Part shown: piece by piece, positions 35,154-43,694 of the stretch
Layout: each line of letters begins with the position of its first letter
Numbering within the stretch: position 1 is the first letter of the stretch
Assembly: GCF_000379665.1 (NCBI RefSeq)
Contig: NZ_KB903360.1
Location: 64,175 to 128,174, forward strand
Direction of reading: 5' to 3'
Length of the DNA: 64,000 nucleotides
Origin: Butyricimonas synergistica DSM 23225
Lineage (GTDB): Bacteria > Bacteroidota > Bacteroidia > Bacteroidales > Marinifilaceae
Program-made: the position numbers and the translations under genes
Notes under the pieces: model-generated
Databases searched by the model: none
The model's input: the letters and a program-made list of their open reading frames with translations, nothing else
Told to the model about the DNA's origin: nothing

Positions 35154-36296
35154 TTATTTTTTACCCACGATCTCTTTTACCTTCTTGATCAACTCTTCAC
35201 CCCGAAGGTCGAGAGCCACCACTTTTCCCTCCGGATCTACTAGAACCGTGTATGGCACAGCCGACACGTTACATAACTTCACGGGAAGCGTTGCCCAGCC
35301 TTTCAAGTCACTCACTTGAATCCATTGCATCTTATTACTTTTCACGGCATTTAACCACGCGTTTTTCTCCTTATCGAGGGACACTCCCACGACCTCAAAA
35401 TTTTTCCCTTTGCACTCCTTGTACAATTTCACCACGTTAGGCATTTCCCGCATACACGGACCACACCAAGATGCCCAGAAATCCACTAGCACGTATTTCC
35501 CCCTCAAACTGCTAAGTGTGAAATCTTTCCCATCCTTATCCGGCAATTTAAAATCCGGCATATCACTTCCCACCTTAAACTCAGCCAAACGGATATACTC
35601 ATCCAACTGCTTTGTATAAGGATGCCCGTTCAAACTCGGGGCAACCACTCCACGCAACTCCTTCAACTTGTCAAGCGACACATTCGCCTTCATCTCCCAA
35701 AAAATCATAAATGGCGCAATCGCTTGGTCATAATAACGTCTTACCAATTCCTCCTGCAATTCCAGCGACCGACGATTGTGAAAATCGGTACGAGCCTTAA
35801 AAGCTCTGTCCTGGGCTTCCGGAGTCTGATTCCGATCCAGTAACACATCGATGTTAGCCACCCGGCGCACACTGTCCATAATGTGCCTTACCTCTGCATT
35901 ATAAGCATAGAATATTTCATTATTAGCTGTTCCTGCCACATTACAATTCATAAAAAATTGCGAATTTGCCCGGATATTCACGATTCCTTTTTCCACCCAG
36001 AAAGGAGAGATTGGACTCAAGCATTCCGGATCACCGCTCTTGATGAAATACATTCTTGGCACAGCCACATCTTTAATATTAAAAGTATAGCGATTATCCA
36101 CGACCTCGCAACTATCGATCACCTTCGACGCCCCGTTAATTTCCTCCTCTTCTACCAAATATACTTTCTTTCCCTTGTAAACACCATCCAACACCCCTCG
36201 CACCACGCACCCTTCACTCTCCTGCGGCATTTTATTTTGCCCCAAAAGTCCGACAGCGGACATTAAAAAACATCCCAATACTAGAAATTTTCTCAT
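35154..36296 (-). CDS. TlpA-family thiol-disulfide protein, tandem copy 1
   Basis: A 380-residue envelope thiol-disulfide protein. Signal peptide about 1-20. DUF4369-like domain about 28-130 (VVRGVLDGVYKGKKVYLVEEEEI), helical linker, then a thioredoxin domain with WCGPC at 277-281 and cis-Pro in VPYTVLVDPEGK. First gene after fecR (27 bases). The catalytic domains of the two tandem copies are nearly identical in the stretch around LREMPNVVKLYKECKGKNFE, while the middle helical parts differ, which suggests division of labour or ongoing gene conversion. Confidence 0.9.
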   Translation of the reverse strand: MRKFLVLGCFLMSAVGLLGQNKMPQESEGCVVRGVLDGVYKGKKVYLVEEEEINGASKVIDSCEVVDNRYTFNIKDVAVPRMYFIKSGDPECLSPISPFWVEKGIVNIRANSQFFMNCNVAGTANNEIFYAYNAEVRHIMDSVRRVANIDVLLDRNQTPEAQDRAFKARTDFHNRRSLELQEELVRRYYDQAIAPFMIFWEMKANVSLDKLKELRGVVAPSLNGHPYTKQLDEYIRLAEFKVGSDMPDFKLPDKDGKDFTLSSLRGKYVLVDFWASWCGPCMREMPNVVKLYKECKGKNFEVVGVSLDKEKNAWLNAVKSNKMQWIQVSDLKGWATLPVKLCNVSAVPYTVLVDPEGKVVALDLRGEELIKKVKEIVGKK

Positions 36297-36323
36297 ACAA
36301 ACTGATTTAAGTATTTAATAAAA

Positions 36324-37496
36324 TTACTTCACGTATAATTTATCTCCTTCCATTCTACACGACAAAGATGACGTCTCTCTAAGCCGTTGAATAAAAACAT
36401 CAAAATTCTCTTCCTTGTAAACCACTCCCGTGTAAATAACCTTGGCACTTTCTTCATCCTCGAAAACGACCTCCACGTCATACCAACGTTGCAACACTTT
36501 CGCCACTTCCGACAACATCCTTCCCTTGAAAATATAGTGTCCCTCCTTCCACGCAATATAATCATTCACGTTTACCATCTTTATATCCACGCTTTGATTT
36601 TCCTTATCCCAACGCAATTGGCGATTCGGCAACAAATCATAGCTATCGTCATCCACGTGCGCCGCAACGTGCCCTTCCACCAAAGTAACCTCTGCAAAAT
36701 TCTCATCGGCATAAGAATTAATATTGAATGAAGTACCCAACACCTCAACCTTCATCCCATTCAACACCACGAAAAACGGATGCTTCCGGTCTTTTGCCAC
36801 TTCCAGGTAAATCTCTCCCTCGGCATACACGACACGCTCATTACCGGTAAACGCAACCGGATAACGCAATGACGATTTAGCATTCAACCATACTCTCGTC
36901 CCATCCGCCAGCGTAAACGTGAAATCACATTGCGATGGTGTCGTCAACGTGTTGTACACCATTTCCGATTTTGTTGAATCCGAAGTATTATATTGCATTC
37001 CTCCTGTCGTTTTCATCGTGATCCGCACGCCATTTTCCTCGTTCAACGTTATATCCTGATTGTAAAGGATCATTTCCTGCCCGTTAGAAAGCGTCAACAC
37101 CGGAGCATTCCTTTTCACCGGCACCGTGTTCTCCGACAACTCCAACAATCCGTCGCCTATCTCTGCCCGATTAAAATAAAACAAAACAACAAATAAAGGC
37201 AAGGCAATAATAGCCGCATAACGTGAGATTCTCACGACCAAACGCCTACGCGTATTCTTTTTCTCTCTCCTCCGGATAAAAGAATCGAATGCGGTCTGCA
37301 CATTACTACCGCTATATAGCTTTATCTTATCCTGCATTACCTTATCAGAGCATATCTTTTCATACAACTCTAGATTCCGTTCGGAAGCATTTTTCCACGC
37401 ATCCAACATTAACTGTTCTTCACGTGTTATATCTCCGGATAAACTTTTATAAATCAATGCAGAAATCTCAAATAATATTTCTCTATTATGTTCCAT
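36324..37496 (-). CDS. FecR-family anti-sigma factor with DUF4974 domain
   Basis: A 390-residue inner-membrane anti-sigma protein. The cytoplasmic N-terminus (1-88) includes LIYKSLSGDITREEQLMLDAWK. A membrane segment spans about 92-108 (YAAIIALPLFVVLFYF). The periplasmic FecR domain shows VYNTLTTPSQCDFTFTLADGTRVWLNAKSSLRYPVAF and EVLGTSFNINSYADE; the DUF4974 end has FKGRMLSEVAKVLQRWYDVEV. It is the first gene of a TlpA-TlpA-(thioredoxin-less)-SusC-SusD operon, but is separated from its sigma gene by 323 bases that hold the candidate invertible promoter. Confidence 0.92.
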   Translation of the reverse strand: MEHNREILFEISALIYKSLSGDITREEQLMLDAWKNASERNLELYEKICSDKVMQDKIKLYSGSNVQTAFDSFIRRREKKNTRRRLVVRISRYAAIIALPLFVVLFYFNRAEIGDGLLELSENTVPVKRNAPVLTLSNGQEMILYNQDITLNEENGVRITMKTTGGMQYNTSDSTKSEMVYNTLTTPSQCDFTFTLADGTRVWLNAKSSLRYPVAFTGNERVVYAEGEIYLEVAKDRKHPFFVVLNGMKVEVLGTSFNINSYADENFAEVTLVEGHVAAHVDDDSYDLLPNRQLRWDKENQSVDIKMVNVNDYIAWKEGHYIFKGRMLSEVAKVLQRWYDVEVVFEDEESAKVIYTGVVYKEENFDVFIQRLRETSSLSCRMEGDKLYVK

Positions 37497-37520
37497 AAAA
37501 TCACATTTTTACCTATATCT

Positions 37521-37676
37521 TTAAACGTTCCTTTATTAATAGTATAAAAAGACATTCAAAATGCCTTAATGCCAAACATGCAATCATATTGGAAAACACT
37601 AATTACAAACGCCTTAAGAAAAAGTCGTATTCCAATGTAAAAAGTAATACTCAACGAGTAATAAAGGAACGTTTAA
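37521..37676. repeat. Candidate invertible promoter (inverton) flanked by perfect 18-bp inverted repeats
   Basis: The arms TTAAACGTTCCTTTATTA (37521-37538) and its exact complement (37659-37676) flank 120 bases. Each arm contains AAACGTTCCT, one base from ARACGTWCGT, the core I recall for Mpi-inverted promoters in Bacteroides fragilis. The enclosed segment contains a promoter-like pair reading leftwards into fecR. The segment lies between a terminator-like hairpin after the sigma gene and the fecR start. No invertase gene is in the window. A MITE-like remnant is the main alternative. Confidence 0.65.
37581..37609 (-). promoter_or_regulatory. Promoter-like pair inside the candidate inverton, facing fecR
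   Basis: On the minus strand, TTTG (37609-37606) and TATGATTG (37588-37581; one mismatch to TAnnTTTG) are 17 bases apart. Transcription would run into fecR and the TlpA/SusC/SusD genes. No equally good pair was seen on the other strand of the segment. Confidence 0.45.
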
Positions 37677-37725
37677 TCACATTCTAAACTCAATTACATA
37701 TATAAAACGCACAAGTTTTATTTAA

Positions 37726-37744
37726 GGGGGGGTACGAAACCCCC
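37726..37744 (-). terminator. Terminator-like G/C hairpin after the second ECF sigma gene
   Basis: On the minus strand GGGGG (37744-37740) pairs with CCCCC in a run of seven C (37732-37726) across TTTCGTA, followed by TTAAATAAAAC. It lies 76 bases after the sigma stop codon and outside the inverted-repeat segment. Confidence 0.5.
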
Positions 37745-37819
37745 AAAAATAGAAGAAAAAATAAAAACAAATTGCTCTCGGGCAAGAAAGACGAATTCCG
37801 AACAAAATAATTTATCACA

Positions 37820-38395
37820 TCAGAACCATAGCAACCCGATCAGACAAAGCAGTTCACCGTCCTTCAATTGGGCGGCTAACTTCTTTTTACCGCTACTCTT
37901 GTGTTCCTTCACGGTATCCAACGAAATATTCAGTTTCCCGGCAATCTCCGTCCCCGTCAATCCTTCAAGGGTCAACATCATTACCATTTTGCATTGAGGC
38001 GGCAACGTATCGATGGCAGCCATCAGCCGGGCATACACGTCTTCCTCCAACACCTTATCCCAAAAGTGTTCTTCTTCCGTCTGCGAGGACAAAATCTCCT
38101 GATAGTATTTATCCCGCACCTTCTGTTTTCTGAAATGGCTGATACACTTATTTTTCAGTGAACTATACAAGAAATATTTCACCTCATTCACGGTCTTGAA
38201 CGTGTATCCGCTCTCCAACATCGAGACAAAAGAATCCTGAACCAAGTCCTCCGCCACGTCATTATCTTTCACGTAATAATTTGCCAAAGATTTCAACGCC
38301 ACGTAGTAACACTGATACAAATATTGATAAGCCCGGTTATCATGCCGTGCTAACAAATCGAGCAAAGCATCTTGATCCAAAACCTCGTCCTCCAT
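37820..38395 (-). CDS. ECF RNA polymerase sigma-70 factor
   Basis: A 191-residue ECF sigma factor, presumably cognate to the FecR at 36324-37496. Region 2 is NRAYQYLYQCYYVALKSLANYYVKDNDVAEDLVQDSFVSML (about 15-55). Region 4 is DTLPPQCKMVMMLTLEGLTGTEIAGKLNISLDTVKEHKSSGKKKLAAQL (about 130-178), ending with a hydrophobic tail (ELLCLIGLLWF) as in the other sigma of this window. Its ATG is only two bases after the T run of the gcvP terminator, so its own promoter is not obvious. fecR is separated by 323 bases, unlike the tight sigma-fecR spacing of the second locus. Confidence 0.92.
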   Translation of the reverse strand: MEDEVLDQDALLDLLARHDNRAYQYLYQCYYVALKSLANYYVKDNDVAEDLVQDSFVSMLESGYTFKTVNEVKYFLYSSLKNKCISHFRKQKVRDKYYQEILSSQTEEEHFWDKVLEEDVYARLMAAIDTLPPQCKMVMMLTLEGLTGTEIAGKLNISLDTVKEHKSSGKKKLAAQLKDGELLCLIGLLWF

Positions 38396-38397
38396 TG

Positions 38398-38443
38398 AAA
38401 AAAAGAAAAGAGGAAGCGTTCTAACACCTCATAGAACGCTTCC
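38398..38443 (-). terminator. gcvP terminator abutting the sigma-factor start codon
   Basis: A 12-bp stem (GGAAGCGTTCTA, 38412-38423, with its complement 38432-38443) with an 8-base loop. On the minus strand it is followed by CTCTTTTCTTTTTTT. The last T is two bases before the sigma ATG at 38395. Confidence 0.8.
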
Positions 38444-38459
38444 CTCCTATATTATAAAA

Positions 38460-41348
38460 CTAATTCTCGTCCGCGTAAGATTCAAGCGGATCGCAAGTAC
38501 ACATCAGATTACGGTCACCGTAACCGTCGTCTACACGACCTACCTGCGGCCAGAACTTGTTTTCTGCTACCCAAGCCAGCGGGTAAGCCGCCTTGCTACG
38601 CGGGTAAGCGTGAGACCATTCGTCTGCCGTTAACACCTTGTGCGTGTGGGGAGCATTCTTCAAAACGTTGTCCGTCTTGTCAGCCTTACCCTCGCCCACT
38701 TCGATCATCTCCTCACGAATCGTGGTCAATGCCGCAATAAAGCGATCCAATTCCTCTTTCGGCTCGCTCTCCGTCGGTTCAACCATCAACGTCCCGTGAA
38801 CAGGGAATGACAAAGTAGGAGCGTGGAAACCGAAGTCCATCAAACGCTTGGCAATATCCAACTCGGAAATTCCGTACTCTTTGTTGAACATATTGCAATC
38901 CCAGATCATCTCGTGACCTACGCGACCTTTTTTACCTTTATATAGAATCTTGAAGCCCAACTTCTCGAATGAAGAAGCCAAATAGTTAGCGTTCAAAATA
39001 GCCATCTTAGTCACCATTTCCAGACCTTCGCCACCCAGCATCAGCAGGTAACCATAAGTCACGGGCAACATACCCACAGAACCGTAAGGAGCGGCAGCAA
39101 CGGCATGAATACCCTCGTCACCACCGGTCTTCACCATCGTGTGCGACGGTAAGAATTTCACCAGGTGAGGAGCCACACAGATAGGACCTACACCGGGACC
39201 ACCACCACCGTGAGGCATAGCAAACGTCTTGTGCAAATTCAAATGACACACGTCAGCACCAATTGTACCGGGGTTTGTCAAACCGCATTGCCCATTCATG
39301 TTAGCACCGTCCATGTAGAACAAACCGCCATTCTCGTGAATAATATCCGCCAACTCCTTGATCGACTCCTCGAAAATACCGTGAGTCGACGGGTAAGTGA
39401 TCATAGCACCCACCAGATTATCACGATGCTCGATAGCCTTCTTGCGGAAATCCTCCACATCGATATTTCCTTCCGGGTCGGTAGCCGTCACGATAATCTT
39501 GAAACCAGCCATCGTGCTCGAAGCCGGATTCGTTCCATGAGCGGAAGCGGGAATCAAAATCACGTTCCGGTGTCCTTCCCCTCTAGCGATATGATATTGG
39601 CGAATCACCATCAACCCGGTGTACTCTCCGGCAGCACCCGAATTAGGCTGTAAACTACATCCGGCAAAACCGGTCACCTTGCACAACATTTCCTCCGTTT
39701 CCCGGATCATCTGTTGGTAGCCTTCTGCTTGAGAAAGCGGAACAAACGGATGCAAACCGCCAAACTCCGGCCAAGTAATAGGCAACATCTCCACGGCGGC
39801 GTTCAACTTCATCGTGCAAGAACCCAACGAGATCATGGAAGTAGCCAAAGAGATATCTCTTCTCTCCAGATTCTTCATGTAACGCATCATAGCGGTTTCC
39901 GAGTGATATATATTAAACACGGATTGCGTCAAAATCTCATCCTCACGCAACATCGCGGGTTCCAACACCGTGCGGTCATCAATAAACTCGACACGCTCGG
40001 CACTCTTTCCGGCAGCCTTGGCAAAAATACCAATCAACGTGTTGATTTCCTCCTCGTTGATTTTCTCGTCAGTAGACAAACCAACTACTTTTCCACACCC
40101 ACAATCACAATAGAACAAGTTCATCTCCTGTTCCAAAGCGGCATCACGCACAGCCTCTTGAGTAACACCTTCCGGCAACTCGAAACGAAGCGTGTCGAAG
40201 AATTTCTCCACCTTCAACTTGTAACCCAACTTCTGGATTTCTTCAGCCAGAGTCACGGCAGCCGAGTGGATATGACGAGCGATACGCTCCAATCCCTCAC
40301 GCCCGTGATAAGCGGCATAGAAACCTGCCATCGTGGCGTTCAGCGCCTTGGCAGTACAAATATTGGAAGAAGCCTTCTCCCGTTTGATATGTTGTTCGCG
40401 GGTCTGCAAAGCCAGACGCAAAGCATGATTTCCCTGTGCATCAATCGTTACACCGATAATACGTCCCACGATATTACGCTTGTACTCCTCTTTCGTTGCC
40501 ATGTAAGCGGCATGAGGACCACCGTAAGCCATCGGGATACCGAAACGCTGGGTTGTACCCACAGCCACGTCGGCACCCCATTCTCCCGGGGCAGTCAGCA
40601 ACACAAGACTCATCATGTCAGCGACAGCAGTCACCAGCGCACCGTTAGCGTGCGCACGCTCGGCAAAAGCTTTATAATCCCGCACTTCACCGTTAGCGGC
40701 AGGGTATTGCACGATAGCACCGAACACATCCGGGGTAAACTCAAATGTATCGTAATCACCATAAACCAACTCTATTCCCTGCGGGGCTGAACGGGTAATC
40801 AACACGTCCTTCGTCTGCGGGAACACTTGGTTATCCACGAACAATTTATTCGCTCCAGCTTTTTTCATCTCCTTGCCTCGCAAACCATACATCATGGTCA
40901 TAGCTTCAGCAGCAGCCGTAGCCTCATCCAGCAACGAACAGTTGGCAATCTCCATCCCGGTCAACTCGACCACCATCGTCTGGAAATTCAACAAAGCCTC
41001 CAAACGACCTTGGGAAACCTCAGCCTGATAGGGAGTGTACGACGTGTACCACGCCGGATTTTCCAAAATATTCCGTTGAATCACGGCAGGAGTAATCGTG
41101 TCATAATATCCCTGCCCGATAAACGTCCTGTACAATTTATTTTTTGAAGCTACCGCCTTGATCCGAGAGAAAAACTCGAACTCGGTAAGAGGAGCCGGTA
41201 AATCCAACGTTTTCTTCAAACGGATTGATTCGGGTACGGTTTGCTCTATCAACTCGTCAAGAGAACTGACACCCACCACCTTGAGCATATCCTCGATATC
41301 CTCCGGACGCGGTCCTATGTGTCTCCACAAAAATTTGTCTGTTGCCAT
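38460..41348 (-). CDS. gcvP: Glycine dehydrogenase (decarboxylating), P protein of the glycine cleavage system
   Basis: A 962-residue single-chain P protein. It decarboxylates glycine with pyridoxal phosphate and passes the aminomethyl group to the lipoyl arm of GcvH, in the cytoplasm. The N-terminal inactive half begins FLWRHIGPRPEDIEDML. The C-terminal half carries the PLP site NLHKTFAMPHGGGGPGVGP with Lys707 as Schiff-base residue. Other family blocks are SCTMKLNAAVEMLP and YMDGANMNGQ. No other gcv gene is adjacent, and no glycine riboswitch was recognised in the 217 bases upstream. A terminator follows. Confidence 0.97.
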   Translation of the reverse strand: MATDKFLWRHIGPRPEDIEDMLKVVGVSSLDELIEQTVPESIRLKKTLDLPAPLTEFEFFSRIKAVASKNKLYRTFIGQGYYDTITPAVIQRNILENPAWYTSYTPYQAEVSQGRLEALLNFQTMVVELTGMEIANCSLLDEATAAAEAMTMMYGLRGKEMKKAGANKLFVDNQVFPQTKDVLITRSAPQGIELVYGDYDTFEFTPDVFGAIVQYPAANGEVRDYKAFAERAHANGALVTAVADMMSLVLLTAPGEWGADVAVGTTQRFGIPMAYGGPHAAYMATKEEYKRNIVGRIIGVTIDAQGNHALRLALQTREQHIKREKASSNICTAKALNATMAGFYAAYHGREGLERIARHIHSAAVTLAEEIQKLGYKLKVEKFFDTLRFELPEGVTQEAVRDAALEQEMNLFYCDCGCGKVVGLSTDEKINEEEINTLIGIFAKAAGKSAERVEFIDDRTVLEPAMLREDEILTQSVFNIYHSETAMMRYMKNLERRDISLATSMISLGSCTMKLNAAVEMLPITWPEFGGLHPFVPLSQAEGYQQMIRETEEMLCKVTGFAGCSLQPNSGAAGEYTGLMVIRQYHIARGEGHRNVILIPASAHGTNPASSTMAGFKIIVTATDPEGNIDVEDFRKKAIEHRDNLVGAMITYPSTHGIFEESIKELADIIHENGGLFYMDGANMNGQCGLTNPGTIGADVCHLNLHKTFAMPHGGGGPGVGPICVAPHLVKFLPSHTMVKTGGDEGIHAVAAAPYGSVGMLPVTYGYLLMLGGEGLEMVTKMAILNANYLASSFEKLGFKILYKGKKGRVGHEMIWDCNMFNKEYGISELDIAKRLMDFGFHAPTLSFPVHGTLMVEPTESEPKEELDRFIAALTTIREEMIEVGEGKADKTDNVLKNAPHTHKVLTADEWSHAYPRSKAAYPLAWVAENKFWPQVGRVDDGYGDRNLMCTCDPLESYADEN

Positions 41349-41565
41349 CTATTTATTCCTAATTATTAATAATTTATACTCACAATCATCGATTCGTCAA
41401 CGATTGTGTAAAAATAGACATAATTCCGCTCAATACAAAAAAACAGGGAAGAAGTTATCGTATTTTCCCTCACCCCAGCCACGGAAGTAATTTAATCAAC
41501 AAAATTACCGACAAGCAGGCTCGCGGTCGCAAAGGCAGTATAATGGTCATCGTGAGCTGTAATGG

Positions 41566-42669
41566 TTATTTCTGCCTAATCAATGCATTCATTAATTCAA
41601 ACACCTCATCCCCATTCAATTTTGTATGACACGGGATATTATCGACTTGTTTGCGGGTGATTTCACCATCACAATACATATCCACCCCAAGACTGGAAAA
41701 CAAATCAATCAATTTACGGGAGGATTCCTCGATAGACGAATCAAAATCGAATGCGTCGAAATAATACTTCCCGATGTCTTCTGCATGATACACTCCCATT
41801 GCCTTAAGGAATCTCGGGAAGACAGACGTCAGACTTCTGCGATAGGAGCTACCAAATAAATTTTCCGGCAGAAACTCCAATTCGTAAATATCGTAAGCGA
41901 AAGAATCCTCTTTCCCTATTCCCATTCTGGATGAAGTGGATAGCGAGGCTCCCATCATAATGATACCCCTTGCATCAAGATCTTCCGGGTATTTCTGCAA
42001 GGTCTTTGTCGCTTCAAGCACATTCTTGATGTATGAAATCCCCGCGTCGTATGACATCCTGTTTCTGTCCCCAAGGATACACGCCGACAATTGAACCAGC
42101 GTCACAAGTCCCGTGTAGGCAGTCATCTCCTTATCCAAAGTCAGAGAATATTTAGGGCAAAGAATCGCGTAGTCGGCAGCAATACCGTATGCCGTTCCGA
42201 AATCTCCAGTTCTCGAGTCAACAGACACAGCCCCAAGGCCGTTCTCGGAGCCGCTGGAAGGATAAGTGGGAATCAACGCAAGCGAAAGACGTTTCAGCCC
42301 GTATGGCTGTTTGCCTTTCACGTAGTCCCAAAGATCAAATTCATGAAAGAAGCCGAAAGCCATCAGTTTGGCACTGTCCATCACACTCGCTCCTCCCGCT
42401 CCGATAATCATGGTTACATCATTTGCTTTTGCCCATCGGATTCCTTCCTGTATTTTCGGGAATTCTCTCGAAGAATTCCCAAATTCCACGAAAGGAACAC
42501 CATTTTCGTTCAAAGTTCGGACAACATCATCATGGCAACCGTTTCGTTTTACAGACCCATCGCCATAAACAAACATCACCTTGTGCCCCTTGGTCTCTTC
42601 AGCGACAACCTCCCGTATATCATTGCGGAAGAAAAGCTTCGTATCGTTTCTGAAATTAAAATCTTTCAT
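41566..42669 (-). CDS. Iron-containing alcohol dehydrogenase homologue lacking the metal ligands
   Basis: A 367-residue protein with the fold marks of family III alcohol dehydrogenases: the NAD-binding GAGGASVMDSAK (90-101), ALIPTYPSSGSENG (131-144) and the DYAILCPKYSLTLDKEMTAYTGL region (166-188). In active members the helix after this reads G-x-D-A-L-T-H, giving Asp and His metal ligands; here it is GLVTLVQLS, so Val189 and Gln193 stand in their places. The two later His ligands are also missing: residues 250-290 contain no His. The family assignment is firm, but metal-dependent activity is doubtful. It follows the ferredoxin fusion gene in the same operon, 32 bases after it. Confidence 0.85.
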   Translation of the reverse strand: MKDFNFRNDTKLFFRNDIREVVAEETKGHKVMFVYGDGSVKRNGCHDDVVRTLNENGVPFVEFGNSSREFPKIQEGIRWAKANDVTMIIGAGGASVMDSAKLMAFGFFHEFDLWDYVKGKQPYGLKRLSLALIPTYPSSGSENGLGAVSVDSRTGDFGTAYGIAADYAILCPKYSLTLDKEMTAYTGLVTLVQLSACILGDRNRMSYDAGISYIKNVLEATKTLQKYPEDLDARGIIMMGASLSTSSRMGIGKEDSFAYDIYELEFLPENLFGSSYRRSLTSVFPRFLKAMGVYHAEDIGKYYFDAFDFDSSIEESSRKLIDLFSSLGVDMYCDGEITRKQVDNIPCHTKLNGDEVFELMNALIRQK

Positions 42670-42701
42670 TTATTCAATCATTTAAATCTTCAATTTATCC
42701 A

Positions 42702-43682
42702 TCACAACATCCCCGGTTTAAGCCACCCCGTAAAATAATTGCTTCGCTGTATAACCCAGTTCGCCCGCTTGATGTCCATCAGCGAAACATGTTCATTGCG
42801 ATATCGTGCATTCTGATTTTTCTCCCCATTCCGCAGGAACGGGTCATTTTCGTTTTTGGCAAACCGGATTACCTTCTGTGGGCAGTTCTGTATGCAGGCG
42901 AAACAGAACTCGCACTCTCCCTGCATCTTCACACCCTGAGAAGTAAGCTCGTAATTACCACGTGGACAAACCGATACACAAGCACCACAACCGATGCAGC
43001 CATCAATCACCGTGAAGTATTTCTCGCTTTTCAAGACAAAACCCGTCGAAGGATCTATACCCGTCCGTTCCAGAAACTCCTCATGCTGTCGTCTTTCCTC
43101 CCCAGTAACAGGTTCGTGCCATCGTTTTTGCCCCGCGAGATCAGTCGCTATCTTATACAAATTCTCCGGAATATGCTTATCGATCAATATCTGCTCATTC
43201 ATGTCAAAATTGGGTAGCCAGTTATCCACCATGATGAGTGTATTTATATAATCGAATCGCGTCCCAGCCTGTCTGGATATTTCATCCCATATTTCCACCG
43301 CATTGCACTTTCGATTGCCGTATGTCAAGATTGCAAACTTGTAATCCGCTTTCAACCGCACCTTCTTGATAAATTGGCGAACCATATTTGGCGGCATATG
43401 CCCATAAATAGGATAAACGCTACCTATTTCATCTGCCTCGATATCGAACCGCTTCTGTTTCACCAGTTGCGGAATACTCAGAAGTTCACCGCCATCTCCC
43501 GCCAACTGCCGCGCAACATAGAGGCAATTTCCCGTGCCGGTAAAATATAGGATAACACGCTTCCCTTTCTTTTCACAGGAAACCAGTGAAAGTATCCCAG
43601 ACGAAGCTATCGCCACGCTTGCTACTGCAGCCCCCATCCGTTTCAAGGCATCCCGCCTTGTCATTTTATTACCTGTATCCAT
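42702..43682 (-). CDS. EFR1-type ferredoxin with flavodoxin domain, Tat-exported
   Basis: A 326-residue redox protein. The N-terminus has a twin-arginine signal (MTRRDALKRMGAAVASVAIA) ending in LSLVSC, so it may be a Tat-exported lipoprotein. A flavodoxin-like domain follows with the FMN loop FTGTGNCLYVARQL (about 47-60). The C-terminal half has two 4Fe-4S motifs, CIGCGACVSVCP and CEFCFACIQNCP. Tat export fits a protein that folds with flavin and clusters before transport. It lies between the flavodoxin lipoprotein (12 bases upstream) and the alcohol dehydrogenase homologue. Electron transfer in the periplasm is inferred; partners are unknown. Confidence 0.85.
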   Translation of the reverse strand: MDTGNKMTRRDALKRMGAAVASVAIASSGILSLVSCEKKGKRVILYFTGTGNCLYVARQLAGDGGELLSIPQLVKQKRFDIEADEIGSVYPIYGHMPPNMVRQFIKKVRLKADYKFAILTYGNRKCNAVEIWDEISRQAGTRFDYINTLIMVDNWLPNFDMNEQILIDKHIPENLYKIATDLAGQKRWHEPVTGEERRQHEEFLERTGIDPSTGFVLKSEKYFTVIDGCIGCGACVSVCPRGNYELTSQGVKMQGECEFCFACIQNCPQKVIRFAKNENDPFLRNGEKNQNARYRNEHVSLMDIKRANWVIQRSNYFTGWLKPGML

Positions 43683-43694
43683 ATTCCGATCTCT

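Noticed and set aside
37521-37676. A MITE or IS remnant reading of the inverted repeat
   Set aside because: No target-site duplication, no transposase remnant, and no second copy were seen in the window. The Mpi-like core and promoter inside make the inverton reading better, but a MITE cannot be fully excluded.
37726-37732. Seven-G tract as a phase-variation switch
   Set aside because: It is outside any coding sequence and is better explained as the arm of a hairpin after the sigma gene.
39714-40790. 358-codon open frame on the plus strand
   Set aside because: Antisense shadow of gcvP with no family features.
41349-41565. Glycine riboswitch upstream of gcvP
   Set aside because: I looked for the paired aptamer pattern and saw only a small inverted repeat (CACAATC and GATTGTG at 41381-41410).
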